Assembly: GCA_963169475.1 (NCBI GenBank)
Contig: CAUJFT010000118.1
Location: 1-5,717, forward strand
Direction: 5' to 3'
Length of the DNA stretch: 5,717 bases
DNA from: Bacteroidota bacterium
GTDB taxonomy: Bacteria; Bacteroidota; Bacteroidia; J057
The position numbers and the translations under genes were made by a program. Shown piece after piece: positions 1 through 5,717 of this stretch (the first letter of the stretch is position 1; every line of letters begins with the position of its first letter). A model generated the notes under the pieces. That model had not been told where the DNA came from and did not search any database. It was given only the letters and a program-made list of their open reading frames with translations.

Positions 1-990
1 AATCGGCTCTAGCTCTACCATATTTTGTGTTTCTTCCGTGAGTAAGGGCGGAGCAACGTCTTTTCCAGAAGTTTCATGGATTGCCGTAGTTGTAGTTAAT
101 AAATGTCCGGGTTTTTCTTCAATCATAATCTGCGGCTCTTCGACTGGAATAGGAGTATCGGGTATCTCGCTGCTTCCTCCTACTATGGGTTCTCCTATTT
201 TTTTCTCCCCGATTTGGATAAGGTACCCCGAATAATTATCTCTTGATTGGGTTTCACAAGCCTGTTGGAGATATTCTACGCGAGATTCTTGAGACAAGGT
301 ATCTTGAAACAATGCTATCATTGCTTCGGGAACCCATGTTTCTGTCACTCCGTCTGTGCATAAAAAGAACTCATCTTCCGGCTCTATCTCCGCCCACGGT
401 ATAAAATAAAAATCTATACGGGTAGGGGAGTTGCTTCCCTGAACTGCCCGAAGAATGATATTTTTTTGAGGATGCTTTTCTGCTTCCTCTGCCGTTAATT
501 GTCCAGACTTTATCAGTTCATTAACATAGGAATGGTCTTCTGTACGAAAAAGCTGTTTTCCCTTACGAAAATGATATACTCTACTGTCTCCTGCCCATAT
601 AATATTAGCTCCGGCTTCATTGAAATATAATAAGGTAATCGTACTCGCCATTCCGCTACTATCAGGATTATTCTGAATGTATAAATCCATTGCTTTTTCT
701 ACCCACTCTACCCCAGATTGAAAATAACTTTCGGGGATTATCCCATTTATAGGAGGGGGAGCATCTGATATATATATAGGATAGTTTGTACAGATTAATT
801 GGGAAGCCACTTCTCCTTTATTAGAACCACCTACTCCGTCACAAACTATATAGAGATTTTGGAGATGTGGAATCTTTAAACGAAGGCTTTCTGTACGCTC
901 GTCTCCTTCAAGAAAAGGATATATTGTATCTTCATTATTTACTCTTTTACCTATTTTACTAAATCCCTTTGCTGATAAAATTGTGTACAT
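1..990 (-). CDS. PP2C-family Ser/Thr protein phosphatase, partial (C-terminus beyond window)
   Basis: This reads without a stop for 330 codons from ATG at 990 to the window edge, so the C-terminus is missing. Residues 1 to about 261 form a PP2C (PPM) phosphatase domain, a metal-dependent enzyme that removes phosphate from Ser/Thr of proteins. Visible motifs are RVNNED (16-21, metal ligand D21), CDGVGG (50-55, D51), SGMAST (112-117), WAGDSRVY (132-139), LRAVQG (180-185), CTDGV (211-215, D213) and SRDNYSG (249-255, D251). All expected acidic metal ligands are present, so it should be active. No signal peptide or membrane segment is seen in this part, so the domain is probably cytoplasmic. After residue 261 comes a roughly 70-residue tail rich in Pro, Glu and Thr, unlike a stand-alone PP2C of about 250 residues. 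It is probably a linker to something off the window. The gene is divergent from kbl. No kinase partner is visible. Confidence 0.9.
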   Translation of the reverse strand, partial: MYTILSAKGFSKIGKRVNNEDTIYPFLEGDERTESLRLKIPHLQNLYIVCDGVGGSNKGEVASQLICTNYPIYISDAPPPINGIIPESYFQSGVEWVEKAMDLYIQNNPDSSGMASTITLLYFNEAGANIIWAGDSRVYHFRKGKQLFRTEDHSYVNELIKSGQLTAEEAEKHPQKNIILRAVQGSNSPTRIDFYFIPWAEIEPEDEFFLCTDGVTETWVPEAMIALFQDTLSQESRVEYLQQACETQSRDNYSGYLIQIGEKKIGEPIVGGSSEIPDTPIPVEEPQIMIEEKPGHLLTTTTAIHETSGKDVAPPLLTEETQNMVELEPI

Positions 991-1021
991 ATAACTTGAT
1001 AGATAAAAATTAAAACTTATA

Positions 1022-1043
1022 CGCTAACGAAGTAAACGTTGCG
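1022..1043 (-). other. Short bulged inverted repeat in phosphatase leader
   Basis: CGCTAACG (1022-1029) can pair with CGTTGCG (1037-1043) if T1025 is bulged, giving a 7-bp stem and a 7-base loop. It is GC-richer than its surroundings and lies 32 bases upstream of the phosphatase ATG, so it could form in that mRNA leader. It may be chance. No function is claimed. Confidence 0.25.
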
Positions 1044-1122
1044 ATTTATACAAAGTATTAAAGAGACTGCAAATCTTGCTCCTTTTTCACTTATGAATAT
1101 CTGCAAACGCATAATTCGAATA

Positions 1123-1130
1123 CAAATATA
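1123..1130 (-). promoter_or_regulatory. Candidate -7 box for the phosphatase gene
   Basis: On the minus strand this reads TATATTTG, a full match to the Bacteroidota -7 consensus TAnnTTTG. I find no TTTG at the right distance for a -33 box, and the implied leader would be about 125 bases, so support is weak. Confidence 0.3.
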
Positions 1131-1170
1131 CTAAAACACATTGCTTATTTTATTATTTTATTGCCCCAAA

Positions 1171-1193
1171 GTGTATTTTGTTTCTCGATACAC
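1171..1193. repeat. Inverted repeat GTGTAT-N11-ATACAC
   Basis: Perfect 6-bp arms are separated by 11 bp, between the divergent phosphatase and kbl genes. The half-site TGTAT/ATACA with the same 11-bp core spacing recurs at 5292-5314 before the hydrolase gene. It could be an operator for a dimeric regulator. A 6-bp palindrome alone is common by chance in AT-rich DNA. Confidence 0.3.
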
Positions 1194-1333
1194 AAACATT
1201 TAGGCTTCAGGTTTAAAAATTTGTTTCATTTTGGGAAAATACTGATGTCTTATTTCTCCTTAATTTCTATTTTATTATTTTTTCTGCCTATATGCTAAGT
1301 AGTATTAGTCTTTCGGAATAATTTGTAAATTAC

Positions 1334-1363
1334 ATTGCCTTCTTAAAAAAAGGCGTATTTTTG
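1334..1363 (+). promoter_or_regulatory. Bacteroidota-type promoter for kbl
   Basis: TATTTTTG at 1356-1363 matches the -7 consensus TAnnTTTG fully. ATTG at 1334-1337 is a three-of-four match to the -33 TTTG, with an 18-bp spacer. Transcription would start near 1370, leaving a leader of about 20 bases before the ATG at 1392. That is short but workable where translation does not depend on a Shine-Dalgarno. Confidence 0.6.
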
Positions 1364-1391
1364 TCCAGAAATTCATCATATAAGTTCAGAT

Positions 1392-2582
1392 ATGTATTTA
1401 CCTTTTTATCAGGCACTTCAAAAAGAATTGGACAATATCGTTTCTGCTGGTTTGTTCAAGAAAGAAAGAATCATTACTTCTGCTCAAGGTGCAGAAGTCT
1501 CAATCAATACCGGCGAAAAGGTATTGGTTTTCTGTGCGAATAACTATCTCGGATTATCTGCGCATCCTAGTGTGATTGAGGCTGCTAAAAGAGCCATTGA
1601 TACGCATGGTTTCGGAATGTCTTCTGTAAGGTTTATTTGTGGTACTCAGGATATTCACAAAGAATTGGAGCAGAAAATAGCAGAATTTCTTCATACCGAA
1701 GATACCATTTTGTACGCAGCAGCTTTCGATGCTAATGGAGGCGTTTTTGAGCCGCTTTTTGATGCTGAAGATGCAATCATTTCCGATGAACTAAATCATG
1801 CAAGTATCATTGACGGGGTTCGTCTTTGTAAAGCCCAACGGTATCGTTACAAGCACAATAATATGGAGGAATTGGAAAAACAATTACAAGAAACTCAATC
1901 TCTTAGAAATAGAATTATTGTAACAGATGGGGTATTTTCCATGGATGGAACGATTGCCCAATTGGACGTAATCTGTAACCTTGCAGAGAAATACAAGGCT
2001 TTGGTGATGGTAGATGAGTGCCACGCAACAGGGTTTGTTGGGAAAACAGGGAGAGGTTCCATAGAATATCGCAATGTATTGGGGCGCGTAGATATTATTA
2101 CGGGTACACTCGGAAAAGCATTAGGCGGAGCTTCTGGAGGATTCACTACGGGTAAAAAAGAAGTGATTGAAATGCTTCGTCAGCGTTCTCGTCCTTATTT
2201 GTTCTCAAATACTCTCGCCCCTTCTATTGTGGGTGCAAGTATTGCTGTGTTTGACTTGCTGTCAAAGACTACAGAGCTTAGAGATAAATTAGAGGAAAAT
2301 ACCACATATTTCCGCACAAAAATGACCGAAGCCGGTTTTGACATTAAACCCGGTATCCACGCAATCGTTCCCATTATGTTATATGAAGCACCACTTGCCC
2401 AGCAATTTGCTACCCGCTTACTTGAAAAAGGCATTTATGTTATTGGGTTCTTCTATCCCGTTGTTCCCAAAGGGCAAGCCAGAATTAGAGTACAACTTTC
2501 TGCGGCCCATGATCGTCTTCATTTAGACAAAGCCATTCGGGCTTTTACAGAGGTAGGGAAAGAATTAGGGGTGTTAAAGTGA
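1392..2582 (+). CDS. kbl: Glycine C-acetyltransferase (2-amino-3-ketobutyrate CoA ligase)
   Basis: This PLP enzyme of the alpha-oxoamine synthase family cleaves 2-amino-3-oxobutanoate with CoA to glycine and acetyl-CoA. It is the second step of threonine breakdown, after threonine dehydrogenase, and acts in the cytoplasm as a homodimer in known homologues. At 396 residues it matches the E. coli enzyme (398) along its whole length. Diagnostic stretches are CANNYLGL (48-55), HGFGMSSVRFICGTQD (72-87), LNHASIIDGVRL (134-145, PLP-stacking H136), TDGVFSMDG (178-186), VDECHATGF (207-215, PLP-pyridine D208), GTLGKALGG (238-246, Schiff-base lysine K242) and GFFYPVVPKGQARIR (352-366). The SVRFICGTQD signature separates it from serine palmitoyltransferase and AONS paralogues. 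It has no clear Shine-Dalgarno, its own promoter (1334-1363) and a hairpin directly after the stop, so it is probably transcribed alone. No threonine dehydrogenase gene (tdh) lies in the window. Confidence 0.97.
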   Translation: MYLPFYQALQKELDNIVSAGLFKKERIITSAQGAEVSINTGEKVLVFCANNYLGLSAHPSVIEAAKRAIDTHGFGMSSVRFICGTQDIHKELEQKIAEFLHTEDTILYAAAFDANGGVFEPLFDAEDAIISDELNHASIIDGVRLCKAQRYRYKHNNMEELEKQLQETQSLRNRIIVTDGVFSMDGTIAQLDVICNLAEKYKALVMVDECHATGFVGKTGRGSIEYRNVLGRVDIITGTLGKALGGASGGFTTGKKEVIEMLRQRSRPYLFSNTLAPSIVGASIAVFDLLSKTTELRDKLEENTTYFRTKMTEAGFDIKPGIHAIVPIMLYEAPLAQQFATRLLEKGIYVIGFFYPVVPKGQARIRVQLSAAHDRLHLDKAIRAFTEVGKELGVLK

Positions 2583-2584
2583 GA

Positions 2585-2628
2585 AATGTAGCCGTAGTTG
2601 GTCTTATCTGACCGACTACGGCTACATT
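2585..2628. terminator. Long hairpin between convergent kbl and prfC, likely bidirectional terminator
   Basis: Two 19-base arms (2585-2603 and 2610-2628) flank a 6-base loop, TTATCT. Eighteen pairs are Watson-Crick. The remaining pair, 2599 with 2614, is a U-G wobble in the kbl transcript but an A-C mismatch in the prfC transcript. The stem begins two bases after the kbl stop and ends 18 bases from the prfC stop, as expected for a shared terminator. Neither side has a strong U-tract: kbl has ATTAACCGCATATTT after it and prfC reads TTTCTCACTTT. It may therefore act partly as a 3'-end stabilising stem. Confidence 0.75.
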
Positions 2629-2646
2629 AACCGCATATTTAATTGC

Positions 2647-4227
2647 TTAGAACTCAGAAGTAAAGTGGTATCTTACCGCGGGGAATGCCTTTTCTGCGGC
2701 ATTTAGCTCCCATTGAGATGTAGCCAAAAACACATCTCTTCCGTGCTTATCAGTACACATAAATTGAGAGCGACGGCGGTTAAACTCTGCAAGATCAGCA
2801 GGATTATCAGAGGATATCCAGCAGGCTTTATAAAAATTTGCGGGTTCATATCGGCAAGAGGCAGAGTATTCGTGTTGAAGCCGATGCTGTATTACCTCAA
2901 ACTGTAGCGCACCTACCGTTCCGATAACCTTTCTTCCATTGGCTTTTAGTGTGAACAATTGCGCCACTCCTTCATCCATTAGTTGTTCCAATCCTTTAGC
3001 AAATTGCTTAGATTTCAGGGGGTCTGCATTATCCACGTATTTAAAAATCTCTGGTGCGAAGCTTGGTATTCCTGTAAATTTCAAATTCTCTCCTTCTGTC
3101 AAGGTGTCTCCAATTACAAACTTTCCCGTATCATGTAACCCCACAATATCTCCCGGAAAAGCCTCATCTATTATCTCTTTTTTATCTGCCATAAAAGAAG
3201 TAGGGTTAGAAAAACGATATTGTTTGCCATGACGGGTATGAAGGTAGCTTTTTCCTCTTTCAAACGTACCCGAACAAATTCTCAAAAAAGCAATCCTATC
3301 TCGGTGATTGGGGTCTATATTGGCATGAATTTTAAAAACAAAACCCGTAAATTTAGTTTCTTCCGGTTGAATGACCCTTTGTTCGGTGGTACTGCTCCTT
3401 GGAGAGGGGGCGATTTCCACAAAACAATCTAACAACTCCTTTACCCCAAAATTATTTACGGCACTCCCAAAAAACACAGGATTTAGCCGCCCGTCTTGAT
3501 AAGTCTTTAAATCAAATTCGGGATAAACTCCTACTACAAGTTCTATTTCTTCTCTTAGCTTACGAGCAGCCCTTTCTCCAATATGATTTTCAAGTTCGGG
3601 AGAATTGATGTCTTGAAATTCAATCACTTTTCCTAATTCTTGTTTTCCATGAGGGTCAAAAAGCACCAATTTAGATTCATACAAATTATAAACCCCCTTA
3701 AAATCTGGTCCCATTCCTATGGGGAAACTTAACGGGCAAACCCTCATATTGAGCTTTTGCTCTACTTCGTCTAATAAATCAAAGGCATCATGCCCCACAC
3801 GGTCTAATTTATTGATAAACACCATCATCGGTGTGTTCCTTGTTTTGCAGACTCCTACTAGTTTCTCTGTCTGAATCTCCACGCCCTTTGCTACATCTAT
3901 CACTACAATCGCACTATCTACTGCGGTCAGGGTTCGGTAGGTATCCTCCGCGAAATCTTGGTGTCCGGGTGTATCGAGAATATTAATTTTACGGTCTCTG
4001 TACTCAAATCCCATCACAGAAGTTGAAACAGAAATTCCTCTTTGCTTTTCAATCTCCATAAAGTCAGAGGTGGCGTGTTTCTTGATTTTATTAGACTTTA
4101 CTGCCCCCGCTATTTGAATCGCCCCTCCAAATAATAAGAGCTTTTCCGTAAGTGTGGTCTTCCCTGCGTCCGGGTGTGAAATAATCGCAAATGTTCTTCT
4201 CCGTTTAATTTCTTCGATAAAATTCAT
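2647..4227 (-). CDS. prfC: Peptide chain release factor 3 (RF3)
   Basis: RF3 is a translational GTPase that removes RF1/RF2 from the ribosome after peptide release. At 526 residues it is close to E. coli RF3 (529). GTPase motifs are in order: SHPDAGKTTLTE (17-28, G1), RGISVSTSV (63-71, switch I/G2), DTPGHQDF (85-92, G3, with catalytic-type H89) and NKLD (139-142, G4). The KHATSDFMEIEKQRGIS stretch (50-66) is typical of RF3 and separates it from EF-G. Domains II and III follow from about residue 280 and end in FHFTSEF-like HFTSEF. The start at 4227 gives the standard MNFIEEIKRRRTFAIISHPD N-terminus. An in-frame ATG at 4290 would add 21 residues not typical of RF3, and it lies upstream of a strong promoter (4253-4282), so it is rejected. 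The gene is convergent with kbl and divergent from the LytTR regulator. All key residues are intact. Confidence 0.97.
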   Translation of the reverse strand: MNFIEEIKRRRTFAIISHPDAGKTTLTEKLLLFGGAIQIAGAVKSNKIKKHATSDFMEIEKQRGISVSTSVMGFEYRDRKINILDTPGHQDFAEDTYRTLTAVDSAIVVIDVAKGVEIQTEKLVGVCKTRNTPMMVFINKLDRVGHDAFDLLDEVEQKLNMRVCPLSFPIGMGPDFKGVYNLYESKLVLFDPHGKQELGKVIEFQDINSPELENHIGERAARKLREEIELVVGVYPEFDLKTYQDGRLNPVFFGSAVNNFGVKELLDCFVEIAPSPRSSTTEQRVIQPEETKFTGFVFKIHANIDPNHRDRIAFLRICSGTFERGKSYLHTRHGKQYRFSNPTSFMADKKEIIDEAFPGDIVGLHDTGKFVIGDTLTEGENLKFTGIPSFAPEIFKYVDNADPLKSKQFAKGLEQLMDEGVAQLFTLKANGRKVIGTVGALQFEVIQHRLQHEYSASCRYEPANFYKACWISSDNPADLAEFNRRRSQFMCTDKHGRDVFLATSQWELNAAEKAFPAVRYHFTSEF

Positions 4228-4252
4228 TGCTTTCCTTGTGATTTTTGGGGCG

Positions 4253-4282
4253 CAAAGGTAAGAAGATTTTTTCAATCTCAAA
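4253..4282 (-). promoter_or_regulatory. Bacteroidota-type promoter for prfC
   Basis: On the minus strand, TTTG (4282-4279) is followed after exactly 18 bp by TACCTTTG (4260-4253). These match the -33 TTTG and -7 TAnnTTTG consensus at every specified base. Transcription would begin near 4246, leaving a leader of about 20 bases before the prfC ATG at 4227. This is the best promoter in the window, and it fixes the prfC start. Confidence 0.75.
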
Positions 4283-4343
4283 GAGAGCATACAACTCTTC
4301 CCAAAGGTTTGAGACAGTATGTTCTAATGATAAAATTACTGTA

Positions 4344-4362
4344 ACCCAAACATAATTTGGGT
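4344..4362. promoter_or_regulatory. Palindromic candidate operator before the LytTR regulator gene
   Basis: ACCCAAA (4344-4350) and TTTGGGT (4356-4362) are perfect 7-bp inverted arms around a 5-bp centre, CATAA. The site ends 8 bp before the -7 box at 4371-4378 and covers the place where the -33 box should be. A protein bound there could block or replace -33 contacts. The binding protein is unknown, and autoregulation is only one possibility. Confidence 0.4.
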
Positions 4363-4370
4363 ATATTTTG

Positions 4371-4378
4371 TACTTTTG
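4371..4378 (+). promoter_or_regulatory. -7 box of likely promoter for the LytTR regulator
   Basis: TACTTTTG matches TAnnTTTG fully. The implied leader is about 57 bases. No TTTG lies at the usual 17-21 bp upstream: the nearest, 4356-4359, is only 11 bp away and is part of a palindrome. The promoter may be weak or may need an activator. Confidence 0.45.
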
Positions 4379-4441
4379 TCAGAAAATAAGTTCCCATTTT
4401 GTGATATTTTTCGTTTTGATATATAATTTAGAAAAGCAAAA

Positions 4442-5212
4442 ATGAATGTAATTATTGTAGATGATGAAGTAAATAGTACAGACTTGTTGAAAATCATGCT
4501 GGGCAAACATTGCCCCGAAGCCAAGATTATCGGTACTTACAATGATTCTCGGGAAGGGAAAGCCGCTATTGAGAAAGATTTTTTAGAGGGAAAACCTAAT
4601 TTATTGTTTCTTGATATTGAAATGCCCCATTTAAATGGATTTGAATTACTTGATATGCTTGAAACTACTTATTTTGAAGTAATTTTTATTACGGCTTACA
4701 ATCATTATGCAATTAAGGCTTTTAAATATAATGCTATTGATTATCTTCTTAAACCCTTTTCGGCGACAGACCTTAAAGACTCTTACCGAAGGGCGGAGGA
4801 GCGCCTCCTTCATTCTGGCTCATTCCACAAACTCAAAAATATCCTACTAAACTCCATTGATATAAAAGAAAAACCCGGAGCCTTGAAAAAAATTGCTATT
4901 ACAACTTCAGAAGGGATAGAGTTTATCAAATTAGACCAGGTCATTCGCTGTGAGGCAAGCCAAAATTATTGTAAACTTATTATTGCAAAACAGCGGTCTA
5001 TTCTTGTCTCCAAAAATATAGGAGAAATAGAGGACTCCTTGCCCGAAGACCTCTTTCTAAGGGTGCATAAATCACACATTGTAAATGTGAATTACATCAT
5101 TCGGTATCTCAAATCAGAGGGCGGCTCTTTGTTGATGGAAGACGGAGAAGAAGTTGCCATTTCGCGCCTAAAAAAAGAAGATATCTTAAAAAGATTATTT
5201 GGTGGGGCATAA
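4442..5212 (+). CDS. LytTR-family two-component response regulator
   Basis: This cytoplasmic DNA-binding response regulator has 256 residues, the usual length for the LytR/AlgR type. The receiver domain (1 to about 120) shows the acidic pocket D7-D8-E9 in IIVDDE, phospho-acceptor D58 in LFLDIEMPHLNGFELL, T84 in FITAY and K104 in YLLKPF, so phosphorylation should work. A linker of about 25 residues leads to a LytTR domain (about 148-252) with the family's FLRVHKSHIVNVNYI (205-219) and AISRLKKEDI (239-248) motifs. LytTR proteins bind paired direct repeats two helical turns apart. The sensor kinase that usually neighbours such genes is absent: prfC is divergent on the left and a secreted hydrolase follows, so it looks orphan here. 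The start lies in an A-rich leader (AAAAGCAAAAATG) with no clear Shine-Dalgarno. Its target is not known. Confidence 0.95.
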   Translation: MNVIIVDDEVNSTDLLKIMLGKHCPEAKIIGTYNDSREGKAAIEKDFLEGKPNLLFLDIEMPHLNGFELLDMLETTYFEVIFITAYNHYAIKAFKYNAIDYLLKPFSATDLKDSYRRAEERLLHSGSFHKLKNILLNSIDIKEKPGALKKIAITTSEGIEFIKLDQVIRCEASQNYCKLIIAKQRSILVSKNIGEIEDSLPEDLFLRVHKSHIVNVNYIIRYLKSEGGSLLMEDGEEVAISRLKKEDILKRLFGGA

Positions 5213-5259
5213 AAAGTATCATTTGAAGTAGTCAATCCTCCATTATAACTATTGTTTTT

Positions 5260-5290
5260 CGCATTTCGTGAACTGAAAACCGCATTTCGT
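5260..5290. repeat. Tandem direct repeat CGCATTTCGT, 21-bp period, candidate LytTR site
   Basis: The 10-mer CGCATTTCGT occurs at 5260-5269 and again, unchanged, at 5281-5290. The period is 21 bp, two turns of DNA, so both copies face the same side of the helix. LytTR regulators such as AgrA and ComE bind direct repeats with this geometry. The pair lies 48 bp after the LytTR gene and 57 bp before the proposed -33 box of the hydrolase gene. The base sequence does not clearly match a known LytTR consensus, so assignment rests on geometry and position. Confidence 0.45.
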
Positions 5291-5291
5291 C

Positions 5292-5314
5292 ATGTATTTC
5301 TGCTGTTCATACAT
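5292..5314. repeat. Inverted repeat ATGTAT-N11-ATACAT
   Basis: Perfect 6-bp arms (5292-5297, 5309-5314) are separated by 11 bp, immediately after the tandem repeat and 32 bp before the proposed -33 box of the hydrolase gene. The same TGTAT/ATACA half-sites at the same spacing occur at 1171-1193. It may be an operator or chance. Confidence 0.3.
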
Positions 5315-5346
5315 TGAGCGGGCTAAATCCGGTTTTTGGAGGTTAC

Positions 5347-5376
5347 TTTGTATGCTGGAAAAGGCATTAACATTTG
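5347..5376 (+). promoter_or_regulatory. Candidate promoter for the secreted hydrolase gene
   Basis: TTTG at 5347-5350 is followed after 18 bp by AACATTTG at 5369-5376, which matches the -7 consensus TAnnTTTG in five of its six specified bases. The implied leader is about 25 bases. The imperfect -7 box would suit a promoter that needs an activator. Confidence 0.45.
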
Positions 5377-5408
5377 TAATCAACAATTAAATTTTAGAAA
5401 TCAAAAAA

Positions 5409-5717
5409 ATGAAAAAGATTAAATTTGCCTTTATAGCTAACTTCTTGCTCGCTTTAATAACCGGAGTGGCTCAGCCCAACCCAACTATTACTGTAAATGG
5501 ACGCTATATTATTGGAAATTGCGGGGATACATTGGTATTAAAAGGAGTGAATTATGCTGCCTATAACTGGGGCTATAGTCCCAATCAGCTAAGAATAGAC
5601 CAAATCGCCCTAAGCGGTGCCAATGTGGTAAGGATTCCTTGGTACGCAGCAAGTAATCAACCCTTGTATTCAGATTATGCTTACTTGGATAGCGCGATTT
5701 CTAAATGTATCCAATAT
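5409..5717 (+). CDS. Secreted GH5-like glycoside hydrolase, partial (N-terminus only)
   Basis: The frame is open for 103 codons from ATG at 5409 to the window edge, so most of the enzyme is missing. Residues 1-21 are a signal peptide: basic start MKKIK, hydrophobic core FAFIANFLLALITGV, and likely signal peptidase I cleavage after GVA (19-21) before QPNP. The protein is therefore exported. The mature start resembles the first strands of a GH5 (cellulase/mannanase clan) TIM barrel: VNGRYIIGNCGD (29-40), LVLKGVNYAAYNWGY (42-56), then an alpha-1 region and GANVVRIPWYA (70-80), with the VRI-arginine expected in the GH5 active site. The two catalytic glutamates would lie beyond the window, so activity and substrate cannot be judged. 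ATG lies in AAAAAAATG with no Shine-Dalgarno. The gap of 196 bp after the LytTR gene holds its own promoter candidate, so it is probably a separate transcript. Confidence 0.78.
   Translation, partial: MKKIKFAFIANFLLALITGVAQPNPTITVNGRYIIGNCGDTLVLKGVNYAAYNWGYSPNQLRIDQIALSGANVVRIPWYAASNQPLYSDYAYLDSAISKCIQY

Larger units (their letters stand above)
991..1391. other. Divergent intergenic region, about 400 bp, AT-rich
   Basis: This gap separates the minus-strand phosphatase gene from kbl. I see no convincing gene, tRNA or small protein in it. It holds a good promoter for kbl at its right end, a weak -7 box candidate for the phosphatase, a GTGTAT/ATACAC inverted repeat (1171-1193) and a short bulged hairpin (1022-1043). 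The rest is T-rich or A-rich sequence with no further structure that I can support. Confidence 0.7.

Noticed and set aside
38..235. Open frame of 65 codons on the plus strand
   Set aside because: It lies opposite the PP2C gene's C-terminal tail, has no recognisable features and no promoter, and is a shadow of that gene.
1998..2036. Cysteine in VDECHATGF of Kbl where E. coli has serine (VDDSHAVGF)
   Set aside because: DECHATGF-type sequences occur in other glycine C-acetyltransferases, so this is normal family variation and not a lost residue.
1895..2526. Open frames of 60-83 codons overlapping kbl in other frames and on the other strand
   Set aside because: They lie wholly inside a well-conserved gene and encode no recognisable protein.
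83..2600. Shared 10-mer GCCGTAGTTG at 83-92 and in the left arm of the hairpin at 2591-2600
   Set aside because: The match does not extend, and the first copy is inside a coding region with no pairing arm nearby, so it is probably chance.
2713..3608. Several plus-strand open frames opposite prfC
   Set aside because: prfC is intact and conserved along its full length. These frames show no family motifs and reflect low stop density on the opposite strand.
4336..4524. Minus-strand open frame of 62 codons across the start of the LytTR gene
   Set aside because: It overlaps the regulator's start and promoter and has no credible promoter or homology of its own.
5213..5260. Possible terminator after the LytTR gene, CAAT/ATTG followed by TTTTT near 5251-5259
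   Set aside because: The stem is only about 4 bp with a long loop, too weak to support as an intrinsic terminator.

Overview
The window looks like chromosomal DNA from a member of the Bacteroidota. It is AT-rich, its starts lack a clear Shine-Dalgarno and lie in A-rich leaders, and several genes carry upstream boxes of the Bacteroidota sigma type (TTTG about 18 bp before TAnnTTTG). The protein sequences (Kbl, RF3, LytTR regulator, secreted GH5-like enzyme) fit this placement. I cannot name a genus from the sequence alone.

Layout: (1) 990 down to the left edge, minus strand: a PP2C-type Ser/Thr protein phosphatase, complete at its N-terminus and running off the window in a Pro/Glu/Thr-rich tail. 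(2) 991-1391: an AT-rich divergent intergenic region with a good promoter for the next gene. (3) 1392-2582, plus: kbl, glycine C-acetyltransferase. (4) 2585-2628: a 19-bp-stem hairpin between two convergent genes. (5) 2647-4227, minus: prfC, peptide chain release factor 3. Its start is set here at 4227, because a well-formed promoter lies between this ATG and the longer possible start at 4290. (6) 4228-4441: a divergent promoter region with a 19-bp palindrome. (7) 4442-5212, plus: a LytTR-family response regulator with no histidine kinase next to it. (8) 5213-5408: a regulatory gap with a tandem 10-bp repeat of 21-bp period, an inverted repeat and a candidate promoter. (9) 5409 to the right edge, plus: the first 103 residues of a secreted GH5-like glycoside hydrolase.

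The genes are mostly housekeeping and appear to be separate transcription units, not one system. Kbl works in threonine/glycine metabolism, RF3 recycles release factors in translation, and the phosphatase probably reverses Ser/Thr phosphorylation. The most interesting link is between the LytTR regulator and the secreted hydrolase. The space between them holds two identical 10-mers two helical turns apart, the geometry known for LytTR DNA-binding sites. This suggests, but does not show, that the regulator controls the enzyme. I found no mobile element, CRISPR array, tRNA or rRNA, and nothing that clearly amounts to an undescribed system.
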